A stretch of DNA of 64,000 nt, taken from the NCBI RefSeq assembly GCF_016405985.1, contig NZ_JAEFCF010000015.1, forward strand, positions 33,194-97,193, read 5' to 3'. Under the pieces are notes generated by a model. That model did no database searches. It was given only the letters and a program-made list of their open reading frames with translations, and was not told the DNA's origin. This DNA comes from Paracoccus sp. IB05 (GTDB lineage: Bacteria > Pseudomonadota > Alphaproteobacteria > Rhodobacterales > Rhodobacteraceae). Positions 1-8,771 of this stretch are shown in pieces. Position 1 is the first letter of the stretch; every line of letters begins with the position of its first letter. A program made the position numbers and the translations under genes.

Positions 1-42
<42 letters not shown>

Positions 43-44
43 CC

Positions 45-65
45 GGTTGCGCCTTTGGCGCAACC
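45..65 (-). terminator. Inverted repeat downstream of the EamA transporter gene
   Basis: GGTTGCGCC, a TTT loop and GGCGCAACC form a perfect 9-bp stem 15 bases past the stop codon of the leftward transporter gene. No T-run follows on the minus strand; the poly-C edge follows instead, so the tail cannot be judged. A possible transcription terminator. Confidence 0.4.
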
Positions 66-79
66 GCATCTCCCTGAGA

Positions 80-985
80 TCAGCCAAAGACCAGAAGGAC
101 AAGGATCCCGCCCGTGATCAACAGGCTGCCGGTCACTTCGCGCGGCGCGATCTTTTCGCGAAAGAAGAACACCGTCGCCGCAAAGGTGAATAAAAGCTCG
201 ATCTGACCAAGCGCCTTCACCACTGCCGCATTTTGCAAGGTCATCGCCGAAAACCAGCACAGCGAGGCCCCTGCCCCGCAGACACCCGCAAAAAGCGATA
301 CTTTCCAGGCCTTTGCGATGCGGGAGAATTCCTCCCGCTCGCGCCAGAGCATCCAGCCCCCCATCACCACCACCTGCACGACCAGGGTCGCCACCAGCGT
401 CAGGGTCGCCTGGGTCAGGAAATCCGGCCCGCCAAGCGAAAGCGACGCCGCCCGGTACGACACCGCCGACCCCCCGAACGTCGCCCCGGACCCCAGCCCG
501 ATCAGCGCATTGCGCGAGAAAACCGAGGTCAGGAGGCTCCGCCACCCCCCCTGGACATGCGCGACTGATATCAGCATCACACCCGCCACGCTGATCGCGA
601 TCGCAGCCAGCGCGCCCGGCGTCACCCGCTCGCCCAGAAAGATCAGTCCGAACAGCGCGGCCTGGGCGGGCTCGGTCCGCGAATAAGCCGTCCCGACCGC
701 AAAATTCCGAAAGGAAAACAGGTGGATCAGCAGGAATGTCCCCGCAATCTGCGACAGCGCTCCAAGCAGAACCCAGACCGCGAAGTCGATCTGCGGCACC
801 GGCAGTGGCCCGCGCCCCGAGGCCAGCATCCCCGCCAGCATCAAAAGCGCCACCGGCAGACCAAAGCCAAAGCGCACGAAGGTCGCGCCGGTCGTGCCCA
901 TCGCGCCTTTCAGATGCTTCTGCGCCGCCGAGCGCAGATTTTGCAAAAAGGCACCGGCAAGGGTGATCGGGATCCAGATTTCCAT
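80..985 (-). CDS. EamA/DMT-superfamily inner-membrane transporter
   Basis: A 301-residue, highly hydrophobic protein with about ten predicted membrane segments in two homologous halves, the organisation and length of the drug/metabolite transporter (EamA, 10-TMS) family. The second half contains the usual LGE-like motif (FLGERVTPG, near residue 117 to 125) and a C-terminal FFFREKI...G segment, both typical of EamA repeats. Such proteins export or import small metabolites; the substrate cannot be read from the sequence. The ATG lies at 985. It appears monocistronic; its neighbour to the right is on the opposite strand. Confidence 0.85.
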   Translation of the reverse strand: MEIWIPITLAGAFLQNLRSAAQKHLKGAMGTTGATFVRFGFGLPVALLMLAGMLASGRGPLPVPQIDFAVWVLLGALSQIAGTFLLIHLFSFRNFAVGTAYSRTEPAQAALFGLIFLGERVTPGALAAIAISVAGVMLISVAHVQGGWRSLLTSVFSRNALIGLGSGATFGGSAVSYRAASLSLGGPDFLTQATLTLVATLVVQVVVMGGWMLWREREEFSRIAKAWKVSLFAGVCGAGASLCWFSAMTLQNAAVVKALGQIELLFTFAATVFFFREKIAPREVTGSLLITGGILVLLVFG

Positions 986-1192
986 GCTCAGAACCTCCAG
1001 TTTTCAAGGGACTATGCGAGCCAGGCGCCACTGGCAAGCGCTCAGGGCATGCGCCTTCCCCACAGGGCGGCACGCGCCCCGGTGAAAGCGCCCCGAATGA
1101 AAGCACCCCGATGAAAATAGCCGGAAAACCCTCCCTTGCGCCTCAGGGCATTTCCCTCCAGCCTCGCGTGAAACCCGATTTCAGGATGTCCG

Positions 1193-1690
1193 ATGCGCCC
1201 GTTTGCTCTTGCTGCCCTTGTCCCTCTGGTCGCCGGCCTGCTCTCCGCCGCCCCCGCCTTTGCCGCCTGCCAGGGCGAGGGTCTCTTTGAATGCCGCATC
1301 GGCAAGAAAGAGCTGGAAGTCTGCCGTACCGGCAGTGCGGTGAGCTATCGCTTCGGCCCCGCAGGCAAGCCCGAGCTCGAGATCGCCACGGCGCTGAGCG
1401 AACTGCAGTACCAGCCCTGGCCTGGCGTCGGCCGCGCGATCTGGGAGGCTGTCACATTCCACAATGACGGCACCAGCTATGAGGTCTGGTCCAGCTTTGA
1501 CCGCCAGGACTCAGATGCAAAGCCCGAAGGCGGGGTGAATGTGCTCAAAGGCGAGAAGCTGATCGCCGCGCTCGACTGCACCAAAGGCTCGGTGCGAAAC
1601 GGGCTCGATCTGCTTTACGGCGCGAAAGAGAGCATCGGCCAATGCTGGAGCTTTGAGAATCACCGCTGGACCACCGCGCCCTGCAACTAG
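1193..1690 (+). CDS. Hypothetical secreted protein, 165 aa
   Basis: Begins with a clear Sec signal peptide (MRPFALAALVPLVAGLL...AAPAFA, cleavage expected near residue 24), then a mature domain with six cysteines (CQGEGLFEC, EVC, DC, QC, PC) suggesting disulfides in the periplasm. A GSAVSYRFG...PELEIATALSEL stretch looks like a small beta-rich domain, and it ends WTTAPCN. A second, unrelated secreted protein of similar design is at 56168-56686. I do not recognise a named family. Start chosen because the signal peptide begins at this ATG; AGGAT just upstream may serve as ribosome binding site. Confidence 0.7.
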   Translation: MRPFALAALVPLVAGLLSAAPAFAACQGEGLFECRIGKKELEVCRTGSAVSYRFGPAGKPELEIATALSELQYQPWPGVGRAIWEAVTFHNDGTSYEVWSSFDRQDSDAKPEGGVNVLKGEKLIAALDCTKGSVRNGLDLLYGAKESIGQCWSFENHRWTTAPCN

Positions 1691-1752
1691 GCCAAATCCC
1701 CTTTTGATTGCCCCTGCCGTCCGCCCCGGGCGGACCGATCTGCTGCGGACCC

Positions 1753-2187
1753 TCAGGCAGGATCGGTTTTCTTCGCCGGCGGAACGGCGTCAGGGGGAAG
1801 CGCGCGCCCCACCCCACCCGCGCGCGGCGCGGTCGGGCCCGCGCCGTCCCAGGCCTCGCCCATCGCGAGAAGGCAGCTCAGCCCATCCGCATAATTTTGC
1901 AGCAAAAGCCAGTTTCCATCCACATCGGCACGGATCTCGATCATCGCCTCGGAATCGCGCAACCCCTGGCCCTGGGCGGCAAAGTCCCGCCCATGTTCCA
2001 GACGCGCCAGCAGCCGGGCCCTCGGGGCGCAGATCGTCTCGCCGCCGGGTCCCTTTTCCGCCGGGCCTGTCTCTGCCGGGCCTGTCTCTCCCGGGCCTTT
2101 CAGGGCCTCCTGCGCCGATAACCCAGGGGCACCGCCCGGAAACACGGCGAGACAGGCGGCGGATAAAAGGGCGAGGCGCTGCGTCAT
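1753..2187 (-). CDS. Hypothetical secreted protein with GPxE repeats
   Basis: Read from the ATG at 2187 the product has 144 residues and starts with a hydrophobic signal-like segment (MTQRLALLSAACLAVFPG). The next 25 residues are a low-complexity run of Gly-Pro-x-Glu/Thr units, encoded by imperfect 15-bp tandem repeats. The remainder contains two cysteines (ETICAPR, GLSCLL) and a DGNWLLLQNYADG segment, then a Pro/Ala-rich tail. Family unknown. An upstream ATG at 2283 would give an implausible leader. Convergent with the 1193-1690 gene. Confidence 0.55.
   Translation of the reverse strand: MTQRLALLSAACLAVFPGGAPGLSAQEALKGPGETGPAETGPAEKGPGGETICAPRARLLARLEHGRDFAAQGQGLRDSEAMIEIRADVDGNWLLLQNYADGLSCLLAMGEAWDGAGPTAPRAGGVGRALPPDAVPPAKKTDPA
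2061..2096. repeat. 15-bp tandem repeat inside a coding region
   Basis: Two near-identical 15-mers beginning CCGGGCCTGTCTCT, followed by a partial third copy. On the minus strand they encode the GPAET/GPAEK/GPGGE units of the 1753-2187 protein. Likely replication slippage; copy number may vary between strains. Confidence 0.7.
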
Positions 2188-2407
2188 GCATGAAATCGTA
2201 ACATAGAAATGACAGATGCCATGCAAAAACACGCCCCTCCGGGGGGCCGCGTTTGAGTCCTCCCGGCCACACCTGGCCCACACAATATCCGGTGGTTAAC
2301 TTTTTCCCTTTCTCCTCATCCGGTGGTGGTGCCTATAGTCAGAGCAATGAACCGGGGGGAACACCCGGTCTTGAGGCAGGCCAATAACAACAAGCAAGGA
2401 GGGCGCG

Positions 2408-2878
2408 ATGCGCTGCCCGTTCTGCGGTAATATCGACACCCAGGTGAAGGACTCGCGTCCCGCCGAAGATCACGTCTCGATCCGTCGTCGCCGTTTCTGC
2501 CCCGCCTGTGGCGGGCGTTTCACCACCTATGAGCGCGTGCAGCTGCGCGATCTGGTGGTGGTCAAATCCAATGGCAAACGCGAGGATTTCGACCGCGACA
2601 AGCTGGAGCGTTCGATCCGGATCGCGATGCAGAAGCGCCCCATCGACCCCGAGCGCATCGACCAGATGATCTCCGGCATCGTGCGGCGGCTCGAAAGCAT
2701 GGGCGAAACCGATGTGCCCTCGCGCACCATCGGGGAAATTGTGATGGAATCCCTCGCCAGGATCGACACGGTCGCCTATGTTCGCTTTGCCAGCGTTTAC
2801 AAGAACTTCCAGGCTGCGGGTGATTTCGACCGCTTTGTCAGCGAGCTGCGGCCCGCCACCGACAAGGCCGAGGAATAA
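2408..2878 (+). CDS. nrdR: NrdR, transcriptional repressor of ribonucleotide reductase genes
   Basis: 156 residues, the family's normal length. The N-terminal zinc ribbon is complete (MRCPFCGN at 1-8 and CPACGGRF near 31-38), followed by the ATP-cone domain ([20 protein letters not shown], about 49-68) that senses ATP/dATP. NrdR represses nrd operons by binding NrdR boxes when dATP is high. An AAGGAGG ribosome binding site precedes the ATG at 2408. It is followed 34 bases on by ribD, the usual alphaproteobacterial neighbour. Confidence 0.97.
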   Translation: MRCPFCGNIDTQVKDSRPAEDHVSIRRRRFCPACGGRFTTYERVQLRDLVVVKSNGKREDFDRDKLERSIRIAMQKRPIDPERIDQMISGIVRRLESMGETDVPSRTIGEIVMESLARIDTVAYVRFASVYKNFQAAGDFDRFVSELRPATDKAEE

Positions 2879-2882
2879 TCCC

Positions 2883-2905
2883 CCGGGGCCTGAAAAAGGC
2901 CCCGG
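2883..2905 (+). promoter_or_regulatory. Hairpin between nrdR and ribD
   Basis: CCGGGGCC, a seven-base loop (TGAAAAA) and GGCCCCGG form an 8-bp GC-rich stem. The right arm abuts the GGAG ribosome binding site of ribD (ATG at 2913), so it could tune ribD translation or attenuate read-through from nrdR. No T-run follows, so it is not a canonical terminator. Confidence 0.4.
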
Positions 2906-2912
2906 AGCGACC

Positions 2913-4007
2913 ATGACCCGCCAGATCGACGAGACCCATATGACCCATGCCCTGCGCCTCGCGGCGCGGGGCAATGGCACGTGCTGGCCCAACCCTTCGG
3001 TCGGCTGCGTGCTGGTGAAAGACGGGCGGGTCGTCGGGCGCGGCACCACACAGCCCGGCGGGCGCCCCCATGCCGAACGCGTGGCGCTGACCCAGGCCGG
3101 CGCGGCTGCGCGCGGCGCCACCGCCTATGTGACGCTGGAGCCCTGCGCCCATCACGGCAATACCAGCCCTTGCGCCGAGGCGCTGGTGGCGGCAGGTGTG
3201 GCGCGGGTCGTCACCGCGATCACCGATCCCGACGCCCGCGTCGCCGGTCGGGGCCACGCGATCCTGCGCGCGGCGGGAATTGAGGTCACCGAAGGCATCC
3301 TCGCCGCCGAGGCCACGGAAATCACCGCAGGTTTTCTGAAACGCGTGACGCGCGGATTGCCTTTTGTGACGCTGAAACTCGCCACCACACTCGATGGCCG
3401 CATCGCCACCGGCACCGGCGAAAGCCGCTGGATCACCGGGCCGGAGTCGCGCCGCGCAGTCCATGCCATGCGGATGGAGCATGATGCGGTGATGATCGGC
3501 TCCGGCACCGCCCGCGCCGATGACCCGGATCTGACGGTGCGCGACCTCGGCGCCCCCCGCCAGCCGGTGCGCATCGTGATCGACAGCCGGCTGAGCCACC
3601 GCCCCGGCAGCCGCCTCGGCCGCACAGCGCGCGAGGTGCCAGTCTGGCTGCTGCATGGGTCCGACGCGCCCTCCGCCGCACAGGCGGCCTGGGCCGCAAC
3701 GGGCGCGAAACTGCTCCCCTGCCCCAGAACCGGCGCCCATCTCGACCTGACGGCCGCGCTGAAAACCCTCGCCGCCGAGGGCCTGACCCGTATCTTCTGC
3801 GAAGGCGGCGGCAGCCTCGCCGCAGCGCTGATCCGCGCGGGCCTCGTCGATGAACTGGCATGCTTCACCGCCGGCGCGCTGATCGGAGAAGACGGGCGCG
3901 CCGCCCTCGGCCCGCTGGGGCTCAGCGCCCTGCAAGACGCGCCCCGCCTGCGGCTGATCTCAGAACGGCGGACAGGCGCAGATCTCCTCTGTCGCTGGAA
4001 ATTCTGA
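2913..4007 (+). CDS. ribD: RibD, bifunctional riboflavin deaminase/reductase
   Basis: 364 residues starting at the ATG that follows CGGAGCGACC. The N-terminal deaminase domain shows the zinc site PHAERVAL (near 49-56) and PCAHHGNTSPCAEAL (near 76-90); the C-terminal reductase domain begins around residue 147 (FVTLKLATTLDGRIAT) with ESRWITG and a GGGSLAAALI segment. It deaminates and then reduces the pyrimidine intermediate of riboflavin synthesis in the cytosol. Unlike many relatives, no ribC/ribE, ribBA or ribH follows: the next gene is convergent, so the riboflavin operon is split here. Confidence 0.96.
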   Translation: MTRQIDETHMTHALRLAARGNGTCWPNPSVGCVLVKDGRVVGRGTTQPGGRPHAERVALTQAGAAARGATAYVTLEPCAHHGNTSPCAEALVAAGVARVVTAITDPDARVAGRGHAILRAAGIEVTEGILAAEATEITAGFLKRVTRGLPFVTLKLATTLDGRIATGTGESRWITGPESRRAVHAMRMEHDAVMIGSGTARADDPDLTVRDLGAPRQPVRIVIDSRLSHRPGSRLGRTAREVPVWLLHGSDAPSAAQAAWAATGAKLLPCPRTGAHLDLTAALKTLAAEGLTRIFCEGGGSLAAALIRAGLVDELACFTAGALIGEDGRAALGPLGLSALQDAPRLRLISERRTGADLLCRWKF

Positions 4008-4112
4008 CCCTCGGCGCGCCACAGAGAAACAAGGCGCCCGTGTGGCACGCCCCGCCCCCTGCCTGAAAGGCCGCGGCGTGCTTGTGGCCCCCGCATGCCG
4101 GGATCAACAGGC

Positions 4113-5711
4113 TCAGAAATCGGTCGGCGCGCCGCCTTCCTGCTTGCGCCGCGCCACAAAGCGCGCGAGCTCCTCCTGCGCCGTATGATCCATGGCCGGA
4201 GGCTCGAATTCCGCAAGGATCTGCTTATAGATCCGATGCGCCCGCTCGGCGGTCCAGGTCGCGCCATCCAGCGCCCAGGCCTCATAATTGCGCCAGTCGC
4301 TGGCAAAGGGCTGATAGAACGCGGTCTGATAGCGCGCCTGGGTATGGGCGCAGCCAAAGAAATGCCCGCCCGGTCCCACCTCACGGATCGCATCCAGCGC
4401 GATGTCGTCCTCGCCGGAAGCAAAAGTCGCCTCCTCGAAATAGCGCTGGATCATCTGCAGGACCTCGCAATCCATCACGAATTTCTCAGGGCTCGCTATC
4501 AGCCCCCCTTCGAGCCAACCCGCCGCGTGATAGACCATATTGGTCCCTGACTGCACCGCCGCCCAGAGCGAATTCGAGGTCTCCCACATCGCCTGGCCAT
4601 CGGGCACATTGGCCGCGCAAACGCCGGAAGACCGCAGCGGCAACCCGTAATATCGCACCAGCTGCCCGGTCATCTGCGTCGCGCGCATATATTCCGGCGT
4701 CCCGAACGCGGGCGCACCCGATTTCATATCGACATTCGAGGTGAAGGTTCCGATCGCCACCGGACAGCCCGGATTGATATACTGGAGCAGCGCCACCGCT
4801 GCCAAAGCCTCGGCCAGTGACAAAGCCACCGCCCCCGCCATCGTGACCGGCGCCATAGCCCCCGCCAGCGTGAAGGGTGTGATCACCACCGGCTGGCCAC
4901 GGCGCGCGAGCCGCATCGCGCCATCCAGCATCGGATAGTCATGCTTCAGGGGCGAGACCGAATTGATATTCGTGTACATACGCGGCTTTGCGTCAAATTC
5001 GGAATGCGAAAGCCCGCCCGCGATGCGGACCATCTCCATCACATCCTCGACCCGCTCGGCGCCCAGGCTATAGGCATGGACCACCTTATCACTCACCACC
5101 AGCTTTTCCTGCAAACAGTCGAGATGGCGCACGCTTGCGTGAATATCAATCGGTTCGACCGGATAGCCGCCCGCGACATGGATGCAGTTGAAATACTGCG
5201 TCAGTTTGATGAATTCCTGGAAACTCGCGAAATCGCCGGATCTTTTGCCGCGCTCCAGATCCCAGGAGTTCGGCGGTGACGACACATTTACAAACACCAT
5301 GTGTTTGCCGCCGATCACGATCTCCCGCTCGGGGTTGCGCGGCGTGATGGTGAACTGGCTGGGAGCATGGCCCAGCATCTCCATCACAAAGGCCTCATCC
5401 ATCCGCACATTGGTGCCGTTGATGATGCAGCCCGCCTTACGCATGATCTCCAGCGCTTCGGGGTTCAGGAACTCAATGCCGATCTCCGAGAGGATAGTCA
5501 TCGCACCCCGGTGGACACGCTGGACGCCATCTGCATCCAGCGGCTCGGTCGGGCGGTCGGGGTTCAGCGGGATCCGCCAGGGCATCTGTTCAATGGCCAA
5601 AGCGCCGCGAGATTTCATCCCGGCGCGACCGCCGCTGCGCTTGCGCCGACCCGTGTCAGCCCCGCTGTCAGAAGCGTGGTCACCTGCCTGGATCTCTGAA
5701 TCCCCGGTCAT
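4113..5711 (-). CDS. Trimethylamine methyltransferase (MttB) family protein, non-pyrrolysine type
   Basis: 532 residues from the ATG at 5711, which has AGGGAGG just upstream. An N-terminal low-complexity tail of about 45 residues precedes the conserved TIM-barrel MttB body (VHRGAMTILSEIGIEFLNPEA, ...; NMVYHAAGWLEGGL; EVGPGGHFFGCAHTQ). The open frame contains no in-frame amber codon, so this is the pyrrolysine-lacking branch, whose characterised members (MtgB, MtpB, MtcB) demethylate quaternary amines such as glycine betaine, proline betaine or carnitine onto a corrinoid protein. No corrinoid-protein or methyltransferase partner is adjacent. Sarcosine oxidase genes at 52-58 kb make a betaine-to-glycine role plausible, but the substrate is not shown by the sequence. 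Confidence 0.85.
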   Translation of the reverse strand: MTGDSEIQAGDHASDSGADTGRRKRSGGRAGMKSRGALAIEQMPWRIPLNPDRPTEPLDADGVQRVHRGAMTILSEIGIEFLNPEALEIMRKAGCIINGTNVRMDEAFVMEMLGHAPSQFTITPRNPEREIVIGGKHMVFVNVSSPPNSWDLERGKRSGDFASFQEFIKLTQYFNCIHVAGGYPVEPIDIHASVRHLDCLQEKLVVSDKVVHAYSLGAERVEDVMEMVRIAGGLSHSEFDAKPRMYTNINSVSPLKHDYPMLDGAMRLARRGQPVVITPFTLAGAMAPVTMAGAVALSLAEALAAVALLQYINPGCPVAIGTFTSNVDMKSGAPAFGTPEYMRATQMTGQLVRYYGLPLRSSGVCAANVPDGQAMWETSNSLWAAVQSGTNMVYHAAGWLEGGLIASPEKFVMDCEVLQMIQRYFEEATFASGEDDIALDAIREVGPGGHFFGCAHTQARYQTAFYQPFASDWRNYEAWALDGATWTAERAHRIYKQILAEFEPPAMDHTAQEELARFVARRKQEGGAPTDF

Positions 5712-5836
5712 CTGCGGCCCTCCCTGAAGCTCCGGGCGCGCGGCCCGGTCAGGAATCACGATGACTGAGCCGGCGCGCACAGGCGCAACAAACCGGCGAC
5801 ATGCTGGTGTCGTTTTTGGCGCGCGGCTGCAGATAA

Positions 5837-6529
5837 TCAGTCCGACAGCTGATCCAGCCAGGCCGGCAACGCACCGATATCACGCAAGACCAGATCGGCA
5901 TGCGGCGCCAGATCGGCCTCGGTGGCGATCCCGGTCAGCACCGCGATCCGCGTCATGCCCGCCGCGTGCCCCGCCTCCATATCATGGCGCGAGTCGCCGA
6001 TCATCGCCACCCGCTCGGGCCTGAGGCCCTGTTCGCGCAGAAAGGCGTTCAGCATCCCCGGCCCCGGTTTCGCACCATGGCCGCTGTCATAGCCGGCGAT
6101 GTAATCGACCAGCCCGGTCAGCCCATGTGCCGCCATATGTGCCTTCGCCGGGCGTTCGGAATCATTGGTGACGATGCCAAGTTTCAGCCCGCGCCCCCGC
6201 AGCGCGGTGAAAAGCGGCACCAGCGGCACCGCCTCGACCATGCCCGCCTGGGCCGCCGCCTGGTCGATCCGCCCGGTCAGTGCGGCAAGTCCGGCCCCCG
6301 GCAGATGCGGTTGCAGCGTTGCGGCAATATCCGCCGCTGTCGCCGCGATGACCGGGCTGTCGGGGTGAAAATCATTGGTATCAGGCAGATAGCCGATAGC
6401 CGCCGCCAGCCGGCTGGCATGATCCGCATCGCTCGCGATCTCGGTCAGAAAGCTTTGCGCCCAGGCGCCCCAGCTTTTACGGAAGTCGAAAAGCGTGCCA
6501 TCCTTGTCGAAAAGCAGGGCGTCGATCAT
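5837..6529 (-). CDS. HAD-superfamily hydrolase, phosphoglycolate-phosphatase-like
   Basis: 230 residues from MIDALLFDKDGTLFD, which contains HAD motif I (DxDGT with K in between: DKDGTLFD, nucleophile D8). Motif II is TND (IVTNDSERPAKAHM), motif III the lysine in HGAKPGPGML, and motif IV GDSRHDMEAGHAAGM. The helical cap between motifs I and II is the subclass I form seen in Gph and related phosphatases. Substrate unknown: 2-phosphoglycolate or another small phosphoester. The longer open frame up to 6604 lacks family similarity before this methionine. Confidence 0.88.
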   Translation of the reverse strand: MIDALLFDKDGTLFDFRKSWGAWAQSFLTEIASDADHASRLAAAIGYLPDTNDFHPDSPVIAATAADIAATLQPHLPGAGLAALTGRIDQAAAQAGMVEAVPLVPLFTALRGRGLKLGIVTNDSERPAKAHMAAHGLTGLVDYIAGYDSGHGAKPGPGMLNAFLREQGLRPERVAMIGDSRHDMEAGHAAGMTRIAVLTGIATEADLAPHADLVLRDIGALPAWLDQLSD

Positions 6530-6645
6530 CACTCGGGTTCCTCTGGCTGCGGCCCTTTGCACCATAGGACCGGGGGTATGCATCAGGATCGTCTCACAGA
6601 TCACAGCCGCCGCCGAAAACGCGCATGCGGCCTGATCCGGGCGGC

Positions 6646-6927
6646 TCAGGTCCAGTCGGGCACCTCGCCCCCGGGCAAAGCTGCCCGCGCCGCCGCCACC
6701 TCTGCGGGCGCACGCCCCGCCCCGGCCGCGAATTCAAGGACCCGTGCATCATCGCCCAGCAGGAAATCCATCACCGCTGCCAGGACCTCTGTCTCGCCGG
6801 CCCGCGTCTGCAAGTCCTGGATCCCGATACCGCTTTGCGCCAGGAACGGACCAATCCGGTCCTCATCCGCCGCAAGCCAGGCCAGGGCCTGCAGGGCCAG
6901 GATCTGCGCATTTTCCTGCTGTGTCAT
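6646..6927 (-). CDS. DUF3572 family protein
   Basis: 93 residues, all-helical and acidic: MTQQENAQILALQALAWLAADEDRI... then FLAQSGIGIQDLQTRAGE and VMDFLLGDDARVLEFAA. This pattern and length match DUF3572, an alphaproteobacterial family of unknown function often found next to pleD, as here (divergent from the pleD-type gene at 7386). Reported as a recognised family from sequence alone; no function can be assigned. Confidence 0.8.
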   Translation of the reverse strand: MTQQENAQILALQALAWLAADEDRIGPFLAQSGIGIQDLQTRAGETEVLAAVMDFLLGDDARVLEFAAGAGRAPAEVAAARAALPGGEVPDWT

Positions 6928-7385
6928 CGGGGCGGGCTCCTCATGTCATCGCGCGCGTCCTAAGCCTCATCCATTCCACAGACACCCGCGGCCGGCAATG
7001 CCGCATGTCCCGGCCGGGCCGGGATGGGTCGCCAAAACAGGCGGCGAATCCGCACCGGATCTTTGGAAAAGTTTCTGCCAGATCAACCTTCGGGAGAAAC
7101 ATTTTTGACCAGTCAAGGTCGCCGCCATACCTGGCCCTTGCTGTTATCCAGACCTTTACCCACAGATTCCAGGAATTATCCCCGAAAGGTGACCAGATTC
7201 GAAAGGATTTGTTAACCATCTGCGTAACAAAATCCTCACCAGTGAAACCACACTGTCATTCCTGCTTCCTGCCGACTGATGATCATACAATCTGACCCTT
7301 TGTCGGGCCGCCCCCTGTCGTCCGCCACTGCCCCAACTCTCCTCCGCGCCCCATTCCGACCTCTGTTCCAGCATGGAAGCCTTAT
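6928..7385. other. Intergenic region between DUF3572 and pleD
   Basis: 458 bases without a supported gene. It holds a perfect 5-bp-arm inverted repeat TTGAC-CA-GTCAA (7105-7116) and a GTTAACCAT motif (7211-7219). Otherwise nothing recognisable. Confidence 0.6.
7211..7219 (+). promoter_or_regulatory. CtrA-like half site upstream of the pleD-type gene
   Basis: GTTAACCAT contains TTAACCAT, the half-site form of CtrA boxes known from Caulobacter and Rhodobacter. It lies 167 bases before the pleD-type start. A short motif, so chance occurrence cannot be excluded. Confidence 0.3.
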
Positions 7386-8771
7386 ATGCAACGCCGTATC
7401 CTGATCGCGGATTCTATCCCGGCGAACCGGGTCATCTTCCAGGCCCGGCTGGGCGATGGCTTTTTCCGGCCCCTGCTGACGGCGGATGCCGGCTCCTGCC
7501 TGCGCGCGGCGCGGCGCGAGCGCCCCGATCTGATCGTGGTCGATTGTGACCTGCCCGATATGCCCGGCCCGCAGCTGATCGCCGCCTTGCGGAGCGATCC
7601 GCGCACCCGCAACCTGCCGGTGATCGCCCTTGTCGCGCCCGACTCGGCACAGCGCCGGCTTGTCGCCCTGCGCGCCGGTGCGGATGATGTGATGGTCAAG
7701 CCCCCCGATATGTCGGTCCTGCTGGCGCGAATCCGCAATCTGCTGCGCCAGCGCGAGGAACGCCAGATCATGTCGCGCGCCTGGGGCAGCGAGATTCCCG
7801 AGATGCTGGGCCTCGCCGACCGCAAGGACAGCTTTCTGCCGGTCGGTCCCATCGGTCTGATCGCCGCCCGGCCCGAGACCGCGCAGAGCTGGAAACAAAA
7901 GCTGGCACCAAGGCTGCGTGACCATGCGCGCGTGCATGCCCCGGTCGAGGTGGCAAGCTATGGCGAGCAGCCGGCCCCCACCCATGTCTTTCTGATCGAG
8001 GCCGATACCGGCACCCATGGCGGCGGTCTGCGACTGATGACCCAGCTTTCCGGCATCTCGCATTTCCGCCACAGCATGTTCTGCATCATGGCGCCGGAAA
8101 CCAGCGACACCGCCGCGCTGGCCTTTGATATGGGCGCCCATGACGTGCTCGACCCTTCGGTCAGCGCCGAAGAGCTGGATCTGCGCATCCGCCTGCTGTT
8201 GCGGCGCAAACAACAGGCCGATGCCGAGCGGAGCTCGATCGAAGCCGGGCTGCGGCTGGCGATCATCGACCCGCTGACCGGCGCCTATAACCGCCGCTAT
8301 GCTTTCCCGCGCCTGGCAGGCATCGCCGAACAGGCGGCGGTCGAGGGCAGCGAATTCGCGGTGCTGGTGATCGACCTCGACCGGTTCAAATCCGTCAATG
8401 ACTGCTATGGCCATACCACCGGCGACACTGTCCTGGTCGAAGTGGTCCGCCGCCTGCGCGACAATCTGCGGATCGACGATATGCTGGCGCGGATCGGCGG
8501 CGAGGAATTCCTGATCGCCCTGCCCGAAACCACTGCCGCCGAGGCGCAGCGCATTGCCGAACGGCTGCGCTGCGTGGTCGGCGCTACGCCGGTCGATGGC
8601 GGCAAGGGGGTCGCGCTCAGCGTGACGGTCTCCATCGGCCTGAAAACCGGCGGCGGCCCGATGGCGCCTTCCGAGGATATCACGGCCATGGTGGATGCGG
8701 CCGATGGCGCGCTTTTGCAGTCGAAAACCCTGGGCCGCAATGTCGTAACGCTCAGCCATACCGCCGTGTGA
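7386..8771 (+). CDS. pleD: PleD-type response regulator, REC-REC-GGDEF diguanylate cyclase
   Basis: 461 residues. REC1 (about 1-125) keeps the acidic pocket and the phosphoacceptor D53 (VVDCDLPDMPG) and the conserved K in VMVKPPD. The second receiver-like domain (about 150-275) lacks a clear phosphoacceptor, as in Caulobacter PleD. The GGDEF domain (about 295-455) has an active-site GGEEF and, five residues upstream, RIDD, an intact inhibitory RxxD site. So it should make c-di-GMP with product inhibition, activated by phosphorylation-driven dimerisation. Its role in Caulobacter is pole development; here probably the motile-sessile switch. No divK is adjacent. Confidence 0.93.
   Translation: MQRRILIADSIPANRVIFQARLGDGFFRPLLTADAGSCLRAARRERPDLIVVDCDLPDMPGPQLIAALRSDPRTRNLPVIALVAPDSAQRRLVALRAGADDVMVKPPDMSVLLARIRNLLRQREERQIMSRAWGSEIPEMLGLADRKDSFLPVGPIGLIAARPETAQSWKQKLAPRLRDHARVHAPVEVASYGEQPAPTHVFLIEADTGTHGGGLRLMTQLSGISHFRHSMFCIMAPETSDTAALAFDMGAHDVLDPSVSAEELDLRIRLLLRRKQQADAERSSIEAGLRLAIIDPLTGAYNRRYAFPRLAGIAEQAAVEGSEFAVLVIDLDRFKSVNDCYGHTTGDTVLVEVVRRLRDNLRIDDMLARIGGEEFLIALPETTAAEAQRIAERLRCVVGATPVDGGKGVALSVTVSIGLKTGGGPMAPSEDITAMVDAADGALLQSKTLGRNVVTLSHTAV

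Noticed and set aside
4113-5711. Pyrrolysine-containing MttB
   Set aside because: No in-frame amber codon is present in the open frame.
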